Below, piece after piece: positions 21,624 to 31,731 of a stretch of 64,000 bases of DNA; positions within the stretch are counted from its first letter, which is position 1; every line of letters starts with the position of its first letter. The translations under genes were made by a program, and so were the position numbers. A model generated the notes under the pieces. The model was not told where the DNA came from. It made no database searches and saw nothing but the letters and a program-made list of their open reading frames with translations. This DNA comes from Prorocentrum cordatum (taxonomy: Eukaryota > Sar > Dinophyceae > Prorocentrales > Prorocentraceae), in NCBI GenBank assembly GCA_963575745.1, contig CAUYUJ010009480.1, forward strand, positions 306,747-370,746. Direction: 5' to 3'.

Positions 21624-24539
21624 GTCCTAAACGTCTTGCCGAGGAAGAGGCACGGGCGAAAACATGGATGCCTCGGCGTCGCCGCGGAGACCCGATTGGA
21701 TCCTCAATTCTCTCGAGAGGCACGGGCATCCATGGGCGAACTGCCTTGGCATCTGAACGTCGGGGCTGTTCCTCCCCAAGCGTGAGAGGCCAGCGCGGGC
21801 GATGTTGCCGCGGCAATCCAAGCGCGCGCTGCCAGCGCTGCGCGCACGCACGAATCGGGGCTCTGGACAGAGAACACCAGGTCGCGGGTGTCCGCTGGTG
21901 GCCCGGACGCAGAGGACGCGGCCGTCAACGGAGGGCGCCCCTCGTGAGCTCCTGCGCATGCATCTTGCATCTCTGCGGATTTCGAGCGCACGGGGGCAAC
22001 GCATGCCTTATCATGATGGCACAACCAAGACATGGCCACGCCCAGTCGTTTGCCCCAGGCGATATAGTCCAACACGCCGGACACGGCAACTCAGCCGTCG
22101 CGCTTGCCCCAAGCGTGACAAGTCTCCATGCGTCAACCGGAAACCAACTCGTAGCGGCACGGCCGGCGCCTGCGCGCGGCTCAACGCCGCTCGAAGATTA
22201 TGGCCATCGCCCCCTGATTCGGCGCCTCGGCGGCCGCGGCACCCGCGTCGGACATGCATATTTGCCCAAGTCCCCATCCTACGTCTCAGAGTCGCAGCGT
22301 CTGCGCGCCACGCTGGTAGTTGCAAATATCTTGTTTGCGCACGTCTGCGGGCGCGCGTCAACGAACGGCGCGCTTCTGTTCGCGGGTTAGTCGGATGCAC
22401 CCGCCCTCGCCACCTGGAGCGTCCTGGGCCCTTGGGGCCTCGGCCCTTCCGACGATTCAAATCGCGCGTTTCCGCGCCCGCGAAGGGCGCGTCGTCGGCG
22501 TCGTCGAGCTTCTGCGCGCATTGCAAGAGAGACTTGTGCACGTCGCTGGACGCGCGAGTATGACTGGTCAGGTTTCTCTTGCCTTTGCCCTTGGGGTCTT
22601 TCAGCATTTCCACCGCCCGCCACTTGAACGGCGCCTCCGGCGCCGCGAGCGCGGCTCTACGGGCGTCGCCTTCGGCGCGCTCGTTAGGCTCGCGAGCGCG
22701 GCGGCGTCGTCGTTGGCGGCCTTGATGGACGCCTCCATCTCCCCATCGGATCGCGCTCAGGCCGTTGGCGGCCTAGACCGAGGCCTGGAGATACACGATG
22801 GAGGAGATCCCAAAATTTCGAGACCTCGCCACTGCAATTGCTCGCAAACTCCTCGGCGCCCGCACCGCGCGGCTCTGGGACGCGGCCGTTGCCTCGATGC
22901 ATGCGCCCCCCCGATAGCGACGCGCCCGACCTAGCAGCGACCGCTTTTTCGGGCGCCGGCGCCGAGCTGCCCCGAAGGCGGCAACCCTTCTGCGTGAACA
23001 CGGGCCCGGTGGATCACCCGCGCGCGAGAGGTCTCTCCGCGAGCGCCCTACCTTCTTGAAGGGGCACTTCTTCCTCGCGCGAGCTCATGATGCGCGTCCG
23101 CAAGCGGTCGGGCGTCTTGCGAACTGAGCCCGCTTGTTAGCCCATCTCTTGTCGGCGCCCACGCATGGCGGCGGGGGGCGACAAGGGCAACGCACGGGTT
23201 GGTGGTGGCTACCCCGCCAGATCTACTCGTCGAGCCGGGTTCACGTCTTCCCTGGACGGGCCGCCCTCGCGGCCAGCGCCCCGGCTCGCGGCGGCCACGC
23301 GAGCGCACCGGGCATCGGGGGATCATTGCTGGAGCTGCCCGCAATCTGGCATTTGTCGTTGAGCCGCTGGCTCCTCGGGGCGCCGCGCGCTCGACCCGTG
23401 GCCGAGCCTGGAGAGCCCCCCTCGCCGAGCCTCGCCACTGTCCTAGCGAGCATACAAGTCGCGCTGATCTGTCCGCAAGCGTCGACTTGTTGGGAGATGG
23501 TCCCAATCGCGATCGCTGCCCAAGATCTGCTCGTCGGTCTCGTGCACGCGCCGATACTGGCTCGTCGCTGCGCCACAACAGCGGCCCCCGCGGTCGGGGC
23601 GCCATGGCGCTGCGAGGTGGCTCGGGCTTGGGGGGGGCGGGGGTCAAACTGGCATCTTCGACGGTGGTTCTGGAACGTTGGGCAATCGCGCATGACGTAT
23701 CTCTCGCGCTCAGCAAATGATCTCCTCCTTCTGGTCACGTGGATCTACGCCGTGGTCAGATCGGCGGTCGGGAGTTCTCTGATTGGTACCCGCGATGGGG
23801 CCTCGCAGCACACCTTCCAAAAATGCACTTGTCCAATCAACTCCTCCGACCAGCCTTTGTCTAAGCACCATGGTGGGTCTCATTCGGGCACCTCCATGCG
23901 GCGACCGCGACCGTCGCGTCGCGGCGTAGCCATTTGCCTTCGCGCGCGCATCCTTTCACCTCGCCGGCCCTGTTGCCCGCGGCCAGGCCTTATCCAGCGG
24001 GGGCCCCAAAGGGGGCCCGTCTGGTCCACATCATAAACTGCGCAGCAACGGTCTGACCTCACCCGGTGGCAGCCGAACCGCCAGCAACAATGCCAATGGC
24101 AGTAGGGGGCGACCCGCGAGCGCGCCCACCCCACTCGGGTCCGAGCCAGATATGCGCCAGCTCCTCCTCGGTAGCAGGGATCGTGTCAGCTTCGGGCATT
24201 CCGTCAGACTTAAACCCAATGTCGCTGCCAAAAGTCGGCACGCGCGCGTCCGTGCAGACCAGCAAGAGGACAAAGCAAGCCATACCGAGCAACCAAGACG
24301 GCGAATTTCAAAGGAGGATCTCTGCATCAACAAAATCGGGCAAGCATCCTGCTCAACAGGGGTCGCTTGAAAAAGTGGTAGGTAAAAGTGTGGTGTTGTT
24401 CCGACCCCCTTTCTGAACCTACGTTTGCAGCGTGGGCCCCAAATACTGCACGCTCGCACCAAAAAATGTGCAACCTATGTGGTGCAAGCTCTGTGGTGGA
24501 GCTCGCAATCCCCAGCGGACAGGAGCTTCGTGCCATCTA
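21624..24539. other. GC-rich unassigned stretch
   Basis: Frames of 200-325 codons are open on both strands, as expected at this base composition. Arg/Ala-rich translations, no domain recognised. No copies of the short element families were seen here, which sets it apart from its neighbours. Confidence 0.25.
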
Positions 24540-25390
24540 GGAGCTCTCTCGGGGCCCCCTGAACCGTCCTCGCGGCCGACGGGGGGCCCCGCGAAGGCCC
24601 ACGAGGGCCTCGAGGGGCCCCGCGCCGAGATCATACCCAGGGTTCTTGGTATGAGATTGCTCGGGGCCCTTTGGAGCCCCTGTTGGGTGCCCTTCTGGGC
24701 CTCACTGGAGCTCCCTTGGGTCTGTCTGAAGCACTCCCAGGCCGTCTTTCATGCCCGAGGATGGCCCTAAGGAGTCCCAGGAGGGCCCCCAAGGCAGCCC
24801 CAAACGACATCATACCAAGGGTTCTTGGTATGACATCGTTGGGCTCTTGGTATGATATCGCTCGTGGCCCTTGTGGGCCCGTCTTCTGGGGCCCTCCCGA
24901 GCCCTTCCTGAAGCTCTCCCGGGGCCGTGCGGGGCCCTCCAGGGCCGTGGTTGGGGGGGCCAGGAGAAGGCTCCGAGACGGCTTACAAAAGGGTTCCCGA
25001 AGGGCTCCCACTGTGGCCCGGGGCGGTATCATACCAAGGGCTCTTGGCATGGTACTGTTGGGCGAAAGCTGGGCGAGGGCTGCTAAAACCGTGGCTGCTA
25101 AAACGGCCCTCCCGGAAGGAAACAACAACTTCCCGGAATGAGGCGCGGCACGCGAAACAGTCAACGGGCTTCTTGTGGAAGGACGAAGACAACTTCCCGG
25201 AGGTCGATTTTAGCAGCCACGGAATTAGCAGCCCTTGCCCGGCTTCCGAGTTGGGCTCTTGGCGTGACTTTGTTGGGGGCCGTTGCGGCCCCTCTTGGGG
25301 ACCACTGTCGGCCTCTCTTGGAGCTCTCTGGGGCTGTCTGGGACCCTTCCGCGCCGTCTTTCGGGCCAGAGGAGGGCCTCGCTTTCATCA
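24540..25390. repeat. GGCCC-rich tandem array with recurrent hairpins
   Basis: Long units of about 180-220 bp made of GGGGCCCTTTGGAGCCCC-like words. Each unit is headed by a near-perfect hairpin: TCATACC-AGG-GTTCTTGGTATGA at 24631-24654, the same at 24810-24833, a half at 24845-24855, and a weaker one at 25029-25052. A further unit begins near 25255 with CTCTTGGCGTGAC. Element R is inserted near 25075-25238. Reading frames through the array carry no domain. Confidence 0.8.
25075..25238. mobile_element. Foldback element, family R
   Basis: The left arm (25075-25118) contains GGGCTGCTAAAACCGTGGCTGC and ends CTCCCGGAAG. The right arm (25193-25238) is its inverted copy with a few mismatches. The spacer is about 75 bp. 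The arms themselves hold a short direct repeat, GGCTGCTAAAAC. It interrupts the GGCCC array. Single copy in this window. Confidence 0.75.
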
Positions 25391-25618
25391 TATGGTAACT
25401 ATGGGATGCGCCATAGGCTGCGCCATAGGTTACGCCACAGGTTGCGCCACAGGGGCGCCCGCGTGGCGAAACCTCGGCCGACCGCGACCCACCCAATTGG
25501 TTGCGCCATGTATTGTGCCACAGGTTGCGCCATAGGTTGCGCCATAGGGGCGCTCCTGCGGCGAAACCTCGGCCGACCCACCTCGTGGGTTGCGCCATCG
25601 GTTGCGCCATAGTGGGGC
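25391..25618. repeat. 12-bp tandem repeat GGTTGCGCCATA with higher-order unit
   Basis: Twelve-base units of GGTTGCGCCATA / GGTTGCGCCACA type occur in three runs. Between the runs lies a longer repeated block, GGGGCGC-C then GCGGCGAAACCTCGGCCGACC, present twice (about 25452-25480 and 25547-25578). Thus a short repeat nests in a unit of about 95-100 bp. Confidence 0.85.
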
Positions 25619-27699
25619 AACGACGCCTGAACTCACCCCAAAATTGGCCGTGCAATTGGTTGTTAGGCTGGTGCTGAGTGAAGAAGTGGCCGTTGCCACC
25701 GCAGCTATTACGCGTCATTATCGTACCGTTTTTGTCCATTGGGTTTAGCTTGCGCCTAGTTCCTGTCCTAGTGGTGAGCCCACGACCTCGGCGGCTTCCA
25801 CTGAGAAGCAATGCTTCAAACCCACGGTCGGCACTGTATGCCTGGAATGTGGCCATGCCCCGCCCGTGCAACCTGCGCGCCCGCCAACCACCCTTGCCGC
25901 GTCCCTTACCCTATGGATGAAATGCCCGTCACACTGCCCGTCTAAACTTCCAAACGAGCTGTTTCACGCGTCGCCTCCAACGGCGTCGAGCATGATGACA
26001 ACCTAACTATCAGCACTGTGATGCTTGGTCGCCGCCAGCCGATAAGTCTGACCAGCCGATTACAGCAACGCCTGCCAATGAGACGGTGTCCGTGCCGGTT
26101 CCTGATTCGAAGGGCGCATTGGTGTGCTGAATCCGAAAGGGTGGTCGCAGCTGGTCGTGCGGTACTGACCGCAGCTGTAGCTGTGACCCCAGTAGCCATT
26201 GTTTGTGAGGCTTGCTTGTGCTTTGCCAGTTCGCTGGCCTGGAAGCGCTGTGAATCCGCGCGACCCCTGATCGGCCCAGATGTCGCCCGGCGTGGCCGCT
26301 GGCACGTTGCTCGCGCACGCGAGGAACCTACCGACGCCGCAGCCCCGACTCCTGAAGACCCCGCCGATCTGTCAAGGAGCGCGCTCAGCGAAGTGTCCGC
26401 AGCTCCAAATTCGCCCCAGCAGTTGGTCGTATTGTGGTTGGTGTCAGAGCAGATGGCGGTTGACTAGCTGCAACAGTTGTGAGGCTCGGGAGGTACTTCC
26501 TCCCAGGGCGCGGAACAACAGGAGCGTCCAGATCTGGAACCGGGCGAATTCCGAATCGACACTTTCGCCTCGGTCGACCCTGAAGTCGATAAGGACCATT
26601 TCCTGAGGTCAGCTGGCGGTCGTCCCCGAGATTTCCAAATTTGGTACTGAGGAGGAACATGATGCATGCAACATCGTCGGTGCGTTTACCCTGTGAGGTT
26701 CCGTCGTTAGTTGATGATCTAGGACGGCACTCGCATAGCCAGCGTCCTGCCTAGGCCTCCGAGGCCGCGCTGCACTGCACCTGCTTATTCTGGTGGAGTC
26801 ATCACCCAATGTGTTACGTTGCGCCATGAGTGAACTTCGAGAACGCATTCGAGGAAAGGCATGTTGCCAGCAAGATCGCAATGAGGGCCCCTGGTGCGTG
26901 CCTCGTCGGTTCCTCTCTGCATGCGCCCTGCGGCAGGACGAAGGCCTACCCACACGATATCGGAGATGCTGGCCTTGATGCAGTGCACCGTTGAGCTGAT
27001 GTCGTGGCCCCTGCGGTTGGAATTTGGCGTGGCCGTCAGCCTCCGGATTGGTGTAGTGTTCATGTGATGGTATCACGGCTGGCCGCGCTGTGGTAGGTTG
27101 CCGTGCGAAAGCATGGAGATATCGTATTACCAAGTGGTTGATGATGATTGGGAGCGTGGTGGCTTAGAACCGTGGCGTACACGTGTGTGCCGACGTGACC
27201 GTCAGTCGATGTGATGTCACGTGCACGCTCGTGTCCTGACTCTGCTCCCCGAAGGGAAGCTGGCGCAGTAGGAGGTAGCACCACCAAAATAGTCCACCAT
27301 TCTGAGCCGTGAAATGCTGGTATTAAAATCAGAACCAGCTGCATGAAAATGAAGCCAGCTCCGCTGCCATGTCGAAATGCGGTCGATGGCAAGCCGAACC
27401 ATATGCAACGCCTTAGGCATATGAAAGTACTCCATGACTTATCCATGCAGTGGACATGAGCAAGTATATGAGAGATAAGGCATGGTATGAGAGACGGCAC
27501 CATCGAAATATGGTTTCCGTTACTCGGGTGCGAAAGTGCCCCATACATAAAACACACATATACTAGTGGCTAGCCGTTTGGGATACAAACGGCAGCGAAC
27601 GCACGCGCGACGCTCAGAGCATCTCCTTTAAAATCCCTTCAGAATCACACCAGCCCAGTTCTTTAGAACATAAGTAAAAACTCCTGAGTACAAACGCTA
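25619..27699. other. Unassigned, less GC-rich stretch
   Basis: Protein-like fragments on the + strand (RTHSRKGMLPARSQ at about 26837, ISEMLALMQCTVELMSWPL at about 26957-27013) and on the - strand at 27060-27557 are not attributable to any family. No element copies, no RNA gene seen. Possibly another old retroelement beyond recognition. Confidence 0.25.
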
Positions 27700-28290
27700 G
27701 TTGGGCTCTCGGGGGTATCATTCGGAGGCTTTGGGCCCGTGGGGGCTCCAAGGAGCCCCCCGACTCATCAAAATGGCCTCCACGATGCCGCAATGTGGTC
27801 AGAGTTGGCCCCAGAGGCTTTCCAAGATGCCTCGAGAAGGCCACACGGTGGCTCCAAGTGGCCACGGAGGCTCCCAAGGAGGCCCCCAGGAGGCCAAAAT
27901 GCGGACAATATCTAGCCAAAACAATCGATTTGGGCCCTCTCGCCTGTGCGCTTCGGATGGGCCCCCGAGGCTTCAAGGCGGCTCCAAGATGGCCCCACGA
28001 GGGCCCCAAGAGAGACCCAAGATGACCCCAAGACGGCCGCAAGAGCGCCCAAGAGCGCAGAGGGCCCCAAGAGGCGACCTTTGGGGGCCCCAAACAGGGG
28101 GTGCTAATTGAGGACCCTCCCTTTTTTATCGATGTCCACCAACATGTTCCCAAGAACGCCTCCAAGGCCCCAAAGAGAATCCCAAGAGGTCCCCAAGATT
28201 GCCTCACAAGGCGCACATGCGGCTCCAAGAAGATCCCAAGACGCCCCCAAGAGGCTCCGAAGCGGGCCCCGAGAGGCCCCACGAGGCCCC
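27700..28290. repeat. GGCCCCAAGA-type degenerate minisatellite
   Basis: Repeats of roughly 10-12 bp, such as GGCCCCAAGA, GGCTCCAAGA, GGCCCCACGA and GGCCGCAAGA, in + orientation with heavy divergence. It is the opposite orientation of the 24.5-25.4 kb array. An AT-richer gap occurs around 28110-28145. Confidence 0.8.
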
Positions 28291-28769
28291 TCATCCCTGA
28301 TCAGCGCGACTCGCCTGGACATCGTTTTTGGATGGGCTGGTGAGATTACGCGAAGCGGCTATACATATTTCACATATGTGATTGATCTGGGCCTCAACCC
28401 CGAAAGCCCCTCTAGCACACGAAGCGGTGACGAGGCGTCGAAGGCCGGCGACCCAGCAGGAGCCCTGCGATCCGGCGCGGGAGGGGGACGGCCACCGAGC
28501 CAGGAAGAGGACGAGGAGACAGTGCGAACTTGCTGGCATGGCAGGGGGGCAGCGTCGGTGATTTATTCCTGGCCGCGCCCGACACATCCCCGAAACCGTT
28601 GGCCAGGTGGGGGCGGATGGGATGGTTCAGTCCGAGTGGGCAGCCGTATTTCGGAGTATTCCGCGGCGTCTCGCTGCTTGGGGGGATGGGGCGGCGTGCG
28701 CAAGCGAAAGGCACGAAATCTCCTGGAGGGGCGCGGTGGGGGGGTGATGAATTCATGAGATGGTCGTTT
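28291..28769. other. Unassigned stretch
   Basis: GC-rich, with a + frame (to 28758) and a - frame of no recognisable family. Leads into element F copy 2. Confidence 0.3.
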
Positions 28770-28935
28770 GGGGACCTTCCTGGAGCCACTCGCTCCACTC
28801 ATGCGTCCAGGCATTGTCGAACGTCCGTCGCCTTGCGTAAACCTCGAGTCGAGCCAGAGTCGAGCTGGAGTCGAACTAAACGCACTCTGGAATCGAGCAG
28901 ATCCATCAGATGGGTCCCAGGCGGGAAGGCCCCCC
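28770..28935 (+). mobile_element. MITE-like element, family F, copy 2
   Basis: GGGGACCTTCCTGGAGCC start, TCGAACGTCCGTCG, GAGTCGAGC words, ATCGAGCAGATCCATCAGATGGG, then a degraded terminus, GTCCCAGGCGGGAAGGCCCCC, at the edge of the assembly gap. Order and termini match 12556-12742. Confidence 0.75.
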
Positions 28936-29035
28936 NNNNNNNNNNNNNNNNNNNNNNNNNNNNNNNNNNNNNNNNNNNNNNNNNNNNNNNNNNNNNNNNN
29001 NNNNNNNNNNNNNNNNNNNNNNNNNNNNNNNNNNN
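28936..29035. other. Assembly gap (100 N)
   Basis: Exactly 100 undetermined bases, the conventional size for a gap of unknown length. Element F copy 2 ends at its left edge, and element I copy 1 starts six bases beyond its right edge. Confidence 0.99.
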
Positions 29036-29041
29036 GGTTAT

Positions 29042-29199
29042 TTACCAGCCTCGAACGTATCCCTATCCCTAAGATTGACACGCCAAAAGGCGATGACAAT
29101 CTTAGGGATTCGCCCTCAAAAAATAAGGGAATCCCTAAGATTGGCATCGTGAAGAGGAGGTGCCCAGCATAGGGATAGGGATATGTTCCAGGCTGGTAA
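29042..29199 (+). mobile_element. Foldback element, family I, copy 1, with target duplication
   Basis: The left end TTACCAGCCTCGAAC then TATCCCTATCCCTA, and the right end TAGGGATAGGGATA, TGTTCCAGGCTGGTAA, are inverted copies. The 5-bp direct repeat GTTAT lies immediately outside both ends (29037-29041 and 29200-29204). Inside are further inverted words, CTAAGATTG and CAATCTTAG. A second copy lies inverted at 44021-44174. Confidence 0.85.
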
Positions 29200-29205
29200 G
29201 TTATG

Positions 29206-29685
29206 TACGTCCAGAGTGCGACAGGCCCAGGGCGACCACGTTTGGCGCAAGCTTGCGGACGACTGGAAGGGGACTGGCACGAGCTTCTTCATGACGACAG
29301 CTGTTCGCACGTGCTCCGGATTCTACCTTACGTCTAGCTAGCCGCATCTGGCCGCGTGCTGCACTATTGCAGTAGCGCTTTGATTCTAATCCGCTGGCGT
29401 GCCACTGTGTGGCCGTACGAAACAAAGTCGAAAGGGTGGTGAATACGATTGCAGGGGATGGATGAGCAAACTGCTTGCGCGGATTCTCCCCCACCGCACA
29501 AACACCCCGACAGCAGGTTTCCAGGTGCATGGTGCCTGGTGTGCAGGCTTGCAAGAGCAATTGCCAGTGGGCGTTCGATGCTGCATAATGCGCTGGGTAG
29601 CGACCGCTCCCATACTGTGTCGCCTGCGCGCCTCAGGCGGTCCACACACGAATTTCATCTCGACCACGCAGGCTCACACGTCACC
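29206..29685. other. Unassigned stretch
   Basis: No repeat or family motif seen; a + frame (29449-30261) runs from here into the microsatellites. Confidence 0.3.
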
Positions 29686-29850
29686 ATCACCATCACCATC
29701 ACCATCACCATCACCATCATCATCATCATCATCATCATCATCAGCATCAGCATCAGCATCAGCATCATCATCATCATCAGCATCAGCATCAGAATCATCA
29801 TCATCATCAGCATCCGCATCATCATCATCAGCATCATCATCATCATCATA
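29686..29850. repeat. ATC array
   Basis: (CAC-CAT)n at the start, then (CAT)n with AGC and CGC interruptions. Confidence 0.95.
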
Positions 29851-29851
29851 A

Positions 29852-29928
29852 TTCACTCACTCACTCACTCACTTACTCACTCACTCACTCACTCACTTAC
29901 TCACTCACTCACTCACTCACTCACTCAT
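29852..29928. repeat. ACTC tetranucleotide array
   Basis: (TCAC)n with two TTAC variants spaced 28 bp apart. The tetramer translates to SLTHSLTH in any frame. A further degenerate (CAT)n follows to about 30015. Confidence 0.95.
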
Positions 29929-30269
29929 CAGCAGCATCAGCATCATTATCATCATCAGCATGGCCATCATCATCATCACCATCACCATCATCCTCATCAA
30001 CATCATCATCGTCATTATCCTTGTTTTTACTTGTCCCCATCCTTCCTCTTCCCCCTCCCCCTCCCCCTCGTCGCCCTCCTCATCGTAGCAGCGTCCTCCC
30101 CGTTCTCGTCATGCCCACCCCCAGCATACTCGCAGCCTGAAAGGCCTCCGCCTTGCGCTTGCTCCTCTCCTCGTGCGCGGCGGCGGCGAGAGCAGAGGAC
30201 GCCAGAGGGGCAAGCTCACTCGGGCGCTGGAAGAGCGCATCTTGTAGATCCACGGCCATAGCGGGCGTC

Positions 30270-30445
30270 AGGGGGGGGAGAGGGGCGCGGAGAGGGGGGG
30301 GGGGGGGCATAACGCAACGGGGGGGGGGGGGCGGCGGGGGGACGGGGAGGCGGGGGGGGAGGAGCGGCGCAATGGGGGGGGGGGGAGGGCGAGGGGGCGA
30401 GGGGGGGAGGAGGCATCAAGTAACGCCCGCCCGCCCCCCCCCCCT
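30270..30445. repeat. Poly-G tracts followed by poly-C
   Basis: G runs of 7-14 bases interrupted by A, C or CGC from 30270 to 30420, then a C-rich run at 30429-30446. Strong potential for G-quadruplex structure on the + strand, and for a G/C stem with the following C run. Confidence 0.8.
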
Positions 30446-30495
30446 AGCCGTGTGGTTGCGGCGCCGCAGCGCCTGTAGACGCAACACAGCAGGCA

Positions 30496-30586
30496 CCACG
30501 GTGCGCAGAGCACGGTGTGCACCGCCGCAGCCAGCGGGCACTACATCGCCAAGTTGACTGCGCACAATGCATACAGAGCGCCGATT
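30496..30586. repeat. Dispersed repeat, family Q, copy 1
   Basis: GAGCACGGTGTGCACCGCC, GACATCGCCA-like and TGCGCACA-TGCATAC blocks shared with 30752-30843 in the same order and orientation. Confidence 0.65.
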
Positions 30587-30751
30587 TTTAATCCCAGTCA
30601 TTCGCAATTCTGGCCATTTCCAAGTACGACCACGAATTGCAAGCGAAAGGTGCCGAAGAGAATTATCCTGAGACGGCCACAGCGTCGGGCAGCGGAACGG
30701 CCCAAGTGCCGCAAAGCATGGCCTTGCGCTGGCCCCGATGCTAGAAATGAG

Positions 30752-30843
30752 CGCCACGGCGCGGAGCACGGTGTGCACCGCCGCAGCGTGCACGACATCG
30801 CCAGGTTTACTGCGCACAGTGCATACGTGAAGCACCGATGCAT
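30752..30843. repeat. Dispersed repeat, family Q, copy 2
   Basis: Direct repeat of the 30496 copy 256 bp downstream. Antisense translations agree (VCTVRSKPGDVV here, VCIVRSQLGDVV there). Confidence 0.65.
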
Positions 30844-30914
30844 TTCTCCCCCACACCCTCCTTCGAGCATCGTTCTGTGCTGGCGTCTGCTGGACGACGA
30901 GGGCACGCGAGCGC

Positions 30915-30945
30915 CCGACGACGACAACGACGGCGATAACGACGA

Positions 30946-30979
<34 letters not shown>

Positions 30980-31159
30980 AACGACGACGAGGACGAAGAC
31001 GGAGACGGGAACGGGGACGACGACAATGACGATGACGACGACGACGCGAACGAGAACGAGAACGAGGAAGACAAGGACAAGAACGACGACGACGACGACG
31101 ACGACGACGACAACGAGGACAAGGACGACGACGACGAGGACGACCACAACGATCACGAC

Positions 31160-31195
<36 letters not shown>

Positions 31196-31230
31196 AACGA
31201 CGACGACGACAAAGACGACGACGACGACGG
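30915..31230. repeat. GAC array
   Basis: (GAC)n with AAC, GAG, GGC and GAT triplets; phase is retained over more than 300 bp, giving a poly-Asp/Asn/Glu + frame (30515-31393) and poly-Val, poly-Ser and poly-Arg - frames. A coding acidic tract cannot be excluded, but the flanks show no family. Confidence 0.9.
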
Positions 31231-31373
31231 AGACCTCTGGAGGCGTCTGGAGACCCTTCGAGGCCTGAGGCCTGCGAGGCGTCTGGCGGTTTCTGGGGCC
31301 AGGGCCCACGGACTCCGCGGCAGCCCAGGGCGCGCGCTGCCCTCGGGCCCACCGTCGAGGGATGCCTGGGCCC

Positions 31374-31526
31374 AGGGACACACAGATAGATAGACACAAA
31401 TAGCAGGATCCCCCATATTTTCATACATTTCTTGGGCTTCTGTCTTCCCCCCCACTTCCCATATTTTCGCGTATCTTCTGGGGGATCGACGATGGAATGT
31501 GCCTGTGTTTTTGTTTTCCCTCCCGA
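31374..31526 (+). mobile_element. Introner-like element, family C, copy 2
   Basis: AGGGACACACAGATAGATAG start, GGGCTTCTGTCTTCCCCCCC, ATCGACGAT, and a TTTTCCCTCCC end. Flanked by GATGCCTGGGCCC (31361-31373) and GATGTCTGGGCCC (31527-31539), 12 of 13 identical, the clearest direct repeat of this family. Confidence 0.85.
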
Positions 31527-31650
31527 GATGTCTGGGCCCCCGGGTCAGAGCCGGAGGACGGCGGCGACCGGCGGCGAAGGGTGCGGGACCTCCTGGGCCC
31601 CCGCAGGGAGGGGCAGACGACTCCTGGGCATCCTGACCGAAGGTCGCAGG

Positions 31651-31731
31651 GCTCCCTCCTCCTCCTCCTCCTCCTCCTCCTCCTCCTCCTCCTCCTCCTC
31701 CTCGTCCTCCTCGTCCTCCTCCTCCTCCTCG
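31651..31731. repeat. TCC microsatellite
   Basis: (CTC)n with two GTC interruptions near the right end. Confidence 0.95.

Noticed and set aside
21413-22390. 325-codon + frame
   Set aside because: Arg/Ala-rich, no motif, overlapping frames of similar length on the other strand; expected at this GC content.
23920-23945. CGTAGCCATTT resembling the start of the dinoflagellate spliced leader
   Set aside because: The match stops after 11 bases and the TTGGCTCAAG end is absent; likely chance.
19336-24000. Extension of the copia gag region to 24 kb
   Set aside because: Only a short Gln-rich fragment near 20.8 kb suggests it; frames are broken and no zinc knuckle or protease motif is visible.
25391-25618. 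CRISPR-like regular repeats
   Set aside because: Units are contiguous or nearly so, without unique spacers, and the genome is eukaryotic.
27060-27557. 165-codon - frame with hydrophobic stretches
   Set aside because: The hydrophobic segments could suggest membrane spans, but there is no family motif and no supporting neighbour.
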